Assembly: GCA_910586875.1 (NCBI GenBank)
Contig: CAJUJI010000102.1
Coordinates: 1-11,130 of the forward strand
DNA: 11,130 bases
From: an uncultured Anaerotruncus sp.
GTDB lineage: Bacteria; Bacillota; Clostridia; Oscillospirales; Ruminococcaceae
Direction: 5' to 3'
Of the stretch, positions 1 through 6,800 are shown one piece after another. A model generated the notes under the pieces. That model did not search any database. It was given only the letters and a program-made list of their open reading frames with translations, and was not told where the DNA came from. Each line of letters begins with the position of its first letter. The stretch's first letter is position 1. Made by a program: the position numbers and the translations under genes.

Positions 1-11
1 CAATAAATATT

Positions 12-41
12 TTGCATGATATAATTCATTTAATGTATTAT
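12..41 (+). promoter_or_regulatory. Probable promoter region of the ROK gene
   Basis: Very AT-rich leader with two overlapping candidates. One is an extended -10, TG-A-TATAAT at 17-25, whose -35 would fall off the window edge. The other is TTGCAT (12-17), an 18-bp spacer, then TATTAT (36-41). Either would give a leader of about 45-60 nt. The sequence does not allow a choice between them. Confidence 0.4.
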
Positions 42-79
42 ATATTTGAAATGTTTTCCAATACTTTGATCATTAAGAT

Positions 80-86
80 AGGAGAA
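80..86 (+). promoter_or_regulatory. Ribosome binding site fixing the ROK start at 93
   Basis: AGGAGAA ends six bases before the ATG at 93. It favours this start over in-frame ATGs further upstream (12, 33 and 51), which lie in AT-rich, non-coding-looking sequence and would add an N-terminal extension unlike other ROK proteins. Confidence 0.75.
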
Positions 87-92
87 ACTTTT

Positions 93-1322
93 ATGGACCA
101 TGCAAAACCAGGCAAAAACCTGGCCGATGTGCAGGAAATCAACCGTTCTCTTGTGCTGAACACACTACGGGAAAATCCAAATTGTTCTCGCAGCTATATC
201 GCTCGTTGCACCGGCCTGCGGCAAACCACGATTACAAAAATTGTCAATGATTTTATCGATTGGGGAATTGTGGTAGAAACCGAGTTTCTGCGCAACGCCA
301 GAGGCCGCCGCTCGATTGGCCTGCGGCTAAATTCCGACCGGTACAGGGTCATCTGCCTGCGGTTATTGCGCACCAATATTTTAGCCGGACTTCACGACAT
401 CTCTGGAAAGGAATACCTTTCGTTACGGGAGAGCCTCGATGTTTCGCAGGGCGCTAACGCCGCAATTGATACGATGATTCGAGTCATTCACCAGCTCAAA
501 CGAGAGGCAGGTGACGCATATATTCTTGGCATCGGTTTGGGGCTGCCGGGGCCTTATCTCAAGCAGGAAGGTGTTATTACAGTTATGGCGGATTTCCCCG
601 GCTGGGAGGACCACGCGATTCAAACCCGCCTGGAGCAGGAATTTGGACCGATCGTGTTCACCGAACACGACGCCTATGCCAATGGTCTGGCTGAATGGTG
701 GTTTGGCCGCCAACGACAGAGCGAACGCGTGCTACTGTCACTGAGCATGGAGGAAGGGTTGGGCGCCGGCCTGATTGTAGACGGAAAAATTTACTATGGC
801 AAACAGGGTGTCGCAGGCGAAATCGGGCACATCTCGATCGATTACAATGGTATTCCCTGCCCTTGCGGCAGCCGCGGATGCCTGCGCAACTATTGCAGCG
901 ACACCGCCGTCGTCCGGCTTGCACGCACAAAACGAAAGGATTTCCCTGCAAGCTGTTTGAATGACATTGAAAATCTGCAACTTCCCCAGATTATCGACGC
1001 CGCATTACAAGGGGACGAGCTCGCTGTTTCCCTGGTATGTGATGCCGCAACCCATCTGGGCTATGGGCTGGTCAGTGTTATTTATATGTATAATCCTGGA
1101 CTGATTATCCTCAGCCGGCAATTTTCGGCCGCAGGGGAGCTATTTCTGGACACCGTGCGGCAGGTGCTCAGCGACCGCCTGCCGCCAGCCATCTCTGGCG
1201 CGGTGCGCATCGCTTTTAGCAGCATCACCAAAGACCCTGTCCTGATGGGGATTGTCGCATTGGTCACCGACAGCGTGTTTATGAGCCCCTCCGGACTTGT
1301 AGAGATGAAACAGCAGGGATAA
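93..1322 (+). CDS. ROK-family transcriptional regulator (NagC/XylR type)
   Basis: 409-residue cytoplasmic protein, probably a sugar-responsive DNA-binding regulator. Residues about 13-70 form a winged helix-turn-helix (recognition region around 33-55), followed by the ROK fold. Visible ROK marks are GLGLPGP (148-154), EHDAYANGLAEWWFG (191-205), GEIGH (242-246) and the zinc site His246, Cys256, Cys258, Cys263 (H-x9-C-x-C-x4-C). The ATP-binding DxGxT signature of ROK kinases is absent where it should lie (about 85-100), so this is a regulator and not a glucokinase. Two usual sugar-contact positions differ: the Asn before the catalytic-type Asp is His192, and the Glu of the usual GCLE motif is Arg265. 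The start is the ATG at 93 because AGGAGA lies just upstream; the frame is open back to position 12 but without a ribosome site. It converges on nfnB. The effector and targets cannot be read from the sequence, and genes upstream lie outside the window. Confidence 0.9.
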   Translation: MDHAKPGKNLADVQEINRSLVLNTLRENPNCSRSYIARCTGLRQTTITKIVNDFIDWGIVVETEFLRNARGRRSIGLRLNSDRYRVICLRLLRTNILAGLHDISGKEYLSLRESLDVSQGANAAIDTMIRVIHQLKREAGDAYILGIGLGLPGPYLKQEGVITVMADFPGWEDHAIQTRLEQEFGPIVFTEHDAYANGLAEWWFGRQRQSERVLLSLSMEEGLGAGLIVDGKIYYGKQGVAGEIGHISIDYNGIPCPCGSRGCLRNYCSDTAVVRLARTKRKDFPASCLNDIENLQLPQIIDAALQGDELAVSLVCDAATHLGYGLVSVIYMYNPGLIILSRQFSAAGELFLDTVRQVLSDRLPPAISGAVRIAFSSITKDPVLMGIVALVTDSVFMSPSGLVEMKQQG

Positions 1323-1397
1323 AAGCCTTGTATGTCAGGAGCGCTTGTCGCTCCATAAACAGCCGGTGGGACCTACAAAAACCGCCTTACCTACTGC

Positions 1398-1440
1398 AAA
1401 ACAAAGAGCTGATAGGAAATTCCTATCAGCTCTTTGTTTT
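1398..1440. terminator. Bidirectional intrinsic terminator between the ROK gene and nfnB
   Basis: Perfect 20-bp inverted repeat (arms 1398-1417 and 1421-1440) with a 3-nt loop. Each arm carries an A-run on its outer side, so both transcripts end in a U-rich tail (CTTTGTTTT on the plus strand). It lies 75 nt after the ROK stop and 20 nt after the nfnB stop, and can serve both convergent genes. Confidence 0.92.
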
Positions 1441-1460
1441 AAATGATCTGCGTCAAAGTC

Positions 1461-2852
1461 TCACTTTGCTTTCGACTGAATATACTCATCAATTGCCTGG
1501 GCTGCTGTTTTTCCTGCACCCATCGCCAGAATAACGGTTGCCGCACCGGTTACTGTGTCACCGCCTGCAAAAACGCCCTCTTTTGTGGTGGCGCCATTCT
1601 CCTGCGCAATTAAGCAGCCGCGCTTGTTTGCCTCTAATCCGGTAGTGGTCGAACGGATCAGCGGGTTTGGACTTGTGCCAATCGCCATAATGACCGTATC
1701 CACCTCTACCAAGAAGTTGCTTCCCTCCTTGACCAACGGACGGCGGCGGCCGCTCGCATCCGGCTCACCCAGCTCCATCTCAACACATTCAATCGCCTTG
1801 ACATACCCGTTTTCGTCCCCTAAGATTTTCACCGGATTGTGCAGCAGCTTGAATACAATCCCCTCTGCAATCGCATGGTGAACCTCCTCTGCACGTGCCG
1901 GCAGCTCCTCCATCGAGCGCCGGTAAACAATGTACACCTGCTCAGCGCCCATCCGCTTGGCACAGCGCGCCGCGTCCATCGCAACGTTACCGCCGCCGAC
2001 CACTGCAACCGCCTTGCTGTGCGCAATCGGCGTATCATAACCTTCGCGGTAAGCCTTCATCAGATTGATGCGGGTTAGGTACTCATTCGCGGAATAAACG
2101 CCCAGCAGATCCTCCCCTTCGATGTGCATAAAGCTTGGCAATCCTGCACCGGAGCCGATGAATACCGCCTCATAACCCTGCTCCAACAGCTCATCCACCG
2201 AGTCCACACGGCCGATTACCATATCTGTTTGGATTTCGACCCCCAGCTCTTCCAGCTTTCCGACCTCTTTGGCTACAATATCCTTTGGAAGACGAAACTC
2301 CGGAATGCCATACAGCAGCACACCGCCCGGTGCGTGCAGCGCCTCAAAAACGGTGACCTGATACCCCAGCTTTGCAAGATCCCCCGCACAGGTTAACCCC
2401 GCAGGGCCCGCACCCACCACTGCGACCCGATGGCCATTTGAGACAGGCTTCTGTATCGTCTCCTTGCCGTTTTTCATCTGCCAATCGGCGGCAAACCGCT
2501 CCAACCGTCCGATTGCGACCGGCTCTCCCTTGATGCCGCGCACACATTTTCCCTCGCACTGGTTTTCCTGCGGGCAGACCCGTCCGCAGATGGCCGGCAG
2601 CGCATTTGTTTGTGCAATCTGCGCATAAGCGCCCGCAAAATCCCCCTGCGCCATTCTGCTAATAAACGCTGGAATTTGCACATTCACCGGACAGCCCGCC
2701 ACACAAGGGCTATTCTTGCATTGGAGGCAGCGGGTGGCCTCCTCTATTGCCATCTCAGCGGTATAACCCTGCGCAACCTCCTCAAAATTGTGGTTGCGCA
2801 CCTCCGGTTGCTGCTCCGGCATTGGAACCTTTTTTAATGCCATATTAGCCAT
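1461..2852 (-). CDS. nfnB: NfnB, large subunit of NADH-dependent reduced ferredoxin:NADP+ oxidoreductase
   Basis: 463-residue cytoplasmic flavo-iron-sulfur protein of the GltD-like family, often annotated as NADPH-dependent glutamate synthase small subunit GltA. With NfnA it forms the electron-bifurcating complex linking NADPH oxidation/formation to NADH and ferredoxin. The N-terminal iron-sulfur region has Cys42, Cys45, Cys50, Cys54 and a second set Cys89, Cys93, Cys99, Cys103, suited to two [4Fe-4S] clusters. VVGAGPAGL (145-153) is the FAD Rossmann motif and VVGGGNVAMD (284-293) the NADP(H) motif. The C-terminal GGDTVTGAATVI (430-441) completes the FAD site. The length is typical of NfnB. 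The start at 2852 has AGGAGG eight bases upstream and overlaps the end of nfnA by 8 bp, implying translational coupling. No glutamate synthase large subunit is adjacent, which favours Nfn over a GOGAT role. The direction of the reaction in vivo is not visible. Confidence 0.93.
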   Translation of the reverse strand: MANMALKKVPMPEQQPEVRNHNFEEVAQGYTAEMAIEEATRCLQCKNSPCVAGCPVNVQIPAFISRMAQGDFAGAYAQIAQTNALPAICGRVCPQENQCEGKCVRGIKGEPVAIGRLERFAADWQMKNGKETIQKPVSNGHRVAVVGAGPAGLTCAGDLAKLGYQVTVFEALHAPGGVLLYGIPEFRLPKDIVAKEVGKLEELGVEIQTDMVIGRVDSVDELLEQGYEAVFIGSGAGLPSFMHIEGEDLLGVYSANEYLTRINLMKAYREGYDTPIAHSKAVAVVGGGNVAMDAARCAKRMGAEQVYIVYRRSMEELPARAEEVHHAIAEGIVFKLLHNPVKILGDENGYVKAIECVEMELGEPDASGRRRPLVKEGSNFLVEVDTVIMAIGTSPNPLIRSTTTGLEANKRGCLIAQENGATTKEGVFAGGDTVTGAATVILAMGAGKTAAQAIDEYIQSKAK

Positions 2853-3693
2853 TCCGTTTTCCTCCTGTCAAGCGGCAGACATGTTCTCGATCCGCCGCCT
2901 CACGCTCTTTATAAAAGGTGTTGCGTTTCATCAGCTCATCAAAGTCAACCTGATGCCCGTCAAAGTCCGGTCCATCCACACAGGCAAACTTTGTCTCGCC
3001 GCCCACCTTGACCCGGCAGCCGCCGCACATCCCTGTTCCGTCCACCATAATCGGGTTGAGCGATACCAACGTTTTGATCTGATAGGGGCGGGTGGTCTGC
3101 GCCACAAACTTCATCATAATTACCGGCCCAATCGCGATGACCAGATCGTACTGATTGCCCTGCTCAATCAGCTGCTGGAGCTTGTTGGTCACTAGCCCCT
3201 TTTCGCCATAGCTGCCATCGTCGGTCATCAAATACAGATGATCGGTTACCGCCTGCATTTCCTCCTCCAGAATCACAATCTCCCGACTGCGGAACCCTGC
3301 AATCATGTCCACCGCAATGCCAGCATTATGCAGCGCCTTTGCCTGCGGATAGGCAATCGCATTGCCCACACCGCCGCCGATTACACAAACCCGTTTCACC
3401 TGCGGATCGATATGGGTCGCAACTCCCAGCGGACCAACAAAATCTAAAATGCTGTCCCCTTCTTCTAAAGTGTTCAGCAGCTTTGTAGACGCGCCTACAA
3501 TCTGGAAAATAATCGTAACCGTTCCCTTTTCGCGGTCGTAATCCGCAATGGTCAGCGGTACCCGCTCCCCTTGTTCATCCACACGAAAGATGATAAACTG
3601 TCCCGCCTTCGCTTTTTTAGCGATGTGCGGCGCCTGTACCTCTAATAAAGTTACCGTACTATTCAGCGCACGCTTTCTGACGATTTGATACAT
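2845..3693 (-). CDS. nfnA: NfnA, small subunit of NADH-dependent reduced ferredoxin:NADP+ oxidoreductase
   Basis: 282-residue cytoplasmic FAD/NAD(H)-binding subunit of the ferredoxin-NADP reductase/PyrK-like superfamily, often called sulfide/dihydroorotate dehydrogenase-like FAD/NAD-binding protein. It interacts with NADH and pairs with NfnB. RVPLTIAD (44-51) is the flavin-binding R-x-P-x-T type motif, and GGGVGNAIAYP (106-116) is the pyridine-nucleotide motif. The [2Fe-2S] region shows Cys223, Cys226 and Cys238 with Asp218 just before (VDGTGMCGGC). This fits the three-Cys-plus-Asp ligation known from Nfn crystal structures and differs from a four-Cys PyrK site. The length also exceeds typical PyrK, and no pyrD is nearby. 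The start at 3693 has AGAGGTG about six bases upstream. The stop overlaps the nfnB start, so the two are one operon with nfnA first. Confidence 0.92.
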   Translation of the reverse strand: MYQIVRKRALNSTVTLLEVQAPHIAKKAKAGQFIIFRVDEQGERVPLTIADYDREKGTVTIIFQIVGASTKLLNTLEEGDSILDFVGPLGVATHIDPQVKRVCVIGGGVGNAIAYPQAKALHNAGIAVDMIAGFRSREIVILEEEMQAVTDHLYLMTDDGSYGEKGLVTNKLQQLIEQGNQYDLVIAIGPVIMMKFVAQTTRPYQIKTLVSLNPIMVDGTGMCGGCRVKVGGETKFACVDGPDFDGHQVDFDELMKRNTFYKEREAADREHVCRLTGGKRNG

Positions 3694-3763
3694 ACTTTCA
3701 CCTCTAACTTTATAATCCCAATCAGTTTGCGGCCACTAGTCCGCTGTGTTTCGCATTGCATAA

Positions 3764-3793
3764 TCAACAAGCGCGCGACCGCGCGCTTGTTGA
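3764..3793. repeat. 13-bp CG-rich inverted repeat upstream of nfnA
   Basis: Perfect 13-bp inverted repeat (arms 3764-3776 and 3781-3793) with a GACC loop; the stem alternates C and G near the loop and ends in TTGTTGA. It lies 68 nt beyond the stop of the large amidase gene and about 70 nt before nfnA. On the minus strand the stem is followed by TTAT and then mixed sequence, so it is a weak terminator at best. It may end the amidase transcript, or act as a leader structure of the nfn mRNA. Confidence 0.6.
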
Positions 3794-3836
3794 CACCCGC
3801 CTATTTTCCAATCTATTGACTGTATAACCAAATTCG

Positions 3837-3865
3837 ATTATAACAAACCACCCTGTAAAATTCAA
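3837..3865 (-). promoter_or_regulatory. Candidate nfnAB promoter overlapping the end of the amidase gene
   Basis: On the minus strand TTGAAT (3865-3860), a 17-bp spacer, and a perfect TATAAT (3842-3837). The -35 box overlaps the stop codon of the preceding gene. Transcription would start near 3830, giving a leader of about 135 nt that includes the inverted repeat at 3764-3793. No better promoter is visible closer to nfnA: a TATAAA about 18 nt before the start leaves no room for a leader and has no -35. Confidence 0.5.
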
Positions 3866-6800
3866 TCGCTTACGGTAATTTTTATCCGCTGTGTGACCTT
3901 GCCATCATCATAGGCGGTTGCAATCAGCTCCGCCGTACCCTTTTTCAGCCCCTCCACCTTAACTTTATTTTCATCCGAATCGTCTCGATACAAATACAGA
4001 ATATCGCTGTCCGAGACGCTCCATTTTACGCCTGGGTCCTCCGCATTCGCCGGGCTGACCGTTGCGGTATACACCTCACGGCTTTCTAGCTCCAGTTTGG
4101 ATGGCCCGCTAATGGTAATCGACTGGACCAAGACCCCCTTCTGGGGCTTGGTATCCTCGTCTTCCTCGTCGTCCTCCTTTGAGGAAGAACTGCTGCCGCT
4201 GCCCTTTCCGGTACCCACCTTAATGGTGACAGTGTCCTTGGCCTTGCCATCATCATAGGCGGTGGCAGTAACCTCCACCATGCCATTTTTCAGACCTTCC
4301 AGTTTGATTTTCTGCTCGTCCAACGAGCCGTCATCCTTGTAAACCTTGCTCAGCTGCGCAATTGTGCTGTCGCTGACCGTCCACTTGACACCGGTATCCT
4401 TCGCATCGCTCGGAGAGACCGACGCACTCAAGGTAATCCGGCTTTCCACCGCTACCTCACTTTCACCGGAGATGCTCACCGACCGGACTAACCCACCGGC
4501 ACCGCTGCTTTCGCTCACCTCTACTTCACAACTATCTGTATAATCTCCATCTTTCGTGCGCACTGTAATCGTCGTGTAGCCCTCTCCGATCGCTTTCACC
4601 ACACCGGAGGAGCTGACCGTTGCAACCGACTCATCATCCGACTCCCACGCAAGCGCTTGATCCGCCGCATCCGATGGGGAAACCGTCGCTTTCAGCGTAT
4701 AGGTATCATCTACCCGCAGCTCCAATTCGTCGGTGTTTAGGCTTACCGAGGACACCTTTGCGGTACCAGAGGAGCTAGAGGAACTGGACGAGCTGGAAGA
4801 ACCAGACGCACCCTTTTCCCTGACCACCACTTCGCACTCCGCTACGGTTTCGTCGTCCACCTGCGCCAAAATGTAGGTAGTGCCACGCGCCAAAGCAGTC
4901 ACTTTGCCACCGGCACTGACCGAGGCGATCTCCTCATCCTCTGAAACAAAGTCCACTTCATCAGAAGCTTTGAGGGTGTAACTCTCCCCCACCTCCAAAT
5001 TCAGCGTAGTTTTGTCCAGCGTAATTTGGTCGTCCTGCTCCTCGCTGCTGTCCGGCTCGTCGTCGTCCTCCTCGTCCTCCGCATCGTCGTCACTCGGCCG
5101 ATAGTCGGTCGCCGCGCCTCCTAAATAGCTGTTGATCGCTGCCGCCATACCCTGTGCAATTTTTGTTTGGGTTTTCGCGTTAATCAGCTTGGTATATTCA
5201 CTCTCATTGGACACAAAACCCATCTCCGCCAGAATGCAGGCAAACTGCGATTCGCGTGTCATATAATACAGTCCTGCCTTTGCGCCGCGGTTGTTGGTAT
5301 TCAGTGCCGACGAAACATTCGATGCCACATTGGCAGCCAGCTGCTTCTGGAATGGATAGAAGTAATATGCCTCGCTGCCCTTTGGCGCAGATTTGACATT
5401 GGTGTTGCTGTGAACGCTGACCAATACCTGCGGATTGAACGCCCGCGCCGCCGCCAGCCGCGATGCCATTGTGCTGCCTGGCGTTACCATTAGGACGGTT
5501 GCACCTTGGTTTTTCAGCTCATTCACCAGCTTTTGTGCAACCTCCAGATTGATGTCCGCCTCATCCTTGCCCGGATAGAAGCCCAATGCGCCTGGATCGT
5601 TGCCGCCATGCCCTGGGTCCACCACAATCCGCGCGCCCGAAAGCGAGCCTGGCGAATTATTAAACCGCAACACCAGACGATTCGCGTCATCATAGAAGGC
5701 GCGATAACCCAAAAATCCGCCGGAACGCCTGAAATTGAGCGTCAGGTTGGAGCCGCTCCACTCGGCCGACTTAAACAGCGCATTGTTGGCGGTAGAGGAA
5801 TCCGGCACCTTTGCTGTATATTCAAACTGGAACACAATTTTGCTGCCGTCATAGGAAACCCTATAAGGGATTTTACTGCCGGTTGCAAGTGTCACATCGG
5901 TAAACTGCCCAGAGGATTTAATACTCATCGAGGAAATTTCGTTGTTATCCGGCATCTGCCCACCAGTGGTAATATGATCCGAATAGACGCGCACACCGGA
6001 TTGCAACTTCCAATAGGTATAGGTTTTGGTGCCGTTTTTATATATAATCTCACTGCCGTAGGTGCGGTCAACCGTTCCTTTCGGAAGCGGGTAATAGTTC
6101 GGGTCGGAGTTGTCATTTAAGGTAGAAATCGGGAAGGTTTCCGCCTGGTCCGCAGTTACCTGCACTACCACACCATCGCCCATTTTTGCCTTTTTGTTTA
6201 CGGTGACTGCCGCCCCTTCCAGCGTCATAGAATGGCCATCGGACATAGTTGCGGTTACCTTGATGGTGCCTAAGCTGGTTGCCGTTTCGGACGCCGAGGG
6301 TGCAGTAAATACGCCGACATACAGCTGATAGCCGGATTCACGGTCGATGCTGTCATCTTCTATCTCCGACGGGGAGAGGGTGACCGTTTGTCCGCCGACC
6401 GTCGCCGTCACAGAAGAGCCCTGATAAGCCAGTGCTGTAATGGTGACGGTCATGCCGCCGTCCACACTGATTTTACCGGTTGGCTGTATCTCCCGCAGTA
6501 CAATAATTTCACGTGTAATATTATAAGTAAAGGTTTTATTTTTGTGGGAGATTGCGAAGGTGTTCAGCCCTTCCTTCAGGTCCTTTGTCACGGTGAAATA
6601 ACCGCTCTCATTGCGCTGGACCGGCTCACCGTTGATGGTCACCGGCTCACGCGGGTCGGATGCACCCTGGAAGGTGACGGTTGGCTCCCTGGTTTTATAG
6701 GTCAGCTCGGCCGGTTTGCTGATAGAGAGCTGCTGCAATACATAAGTGGCGTCAATTTGGTCGTTCATATACTGCACCAATGTGGTGGTGGTACCACCAT

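Noticed and set aside
93..1322. ROK glucokinase
   Set aside because: An N-terminal winged helix is present and the DxGxT phosphate-binding motif is missing.
1328..1534. Small plus-strand open frame after the ROK gene
   Set aside because: It passes through the perfect terminator hairpin and the end of nfnB, with no ribosome site or similarity.
1461..2852. Glutamate synthase small subunit (gltD) identity for the 463-residue protein
   Set aside because: No glutamate synthase large subunit nearby, and the overlapping partner is an NfnA-type subunit, so NfnB is the better call.
3815..3845. Plus-strand promoter-like TTGACT followed by TTATAA
   Set aside because: No plus-strand gene follows; it would run antisense into the amidase gene, and the AT-rich stretch is better explained by the minus-strand nfn promoter.
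5506..6120. Long plus-strand open frame opposite the amidase gene (also 6388-6822 and 2788-3195)
   Set aside because: Antisense shadows of genes with clear domain content; no ribosome site, no recognisable domain, and composition dictated by the opposite strand.
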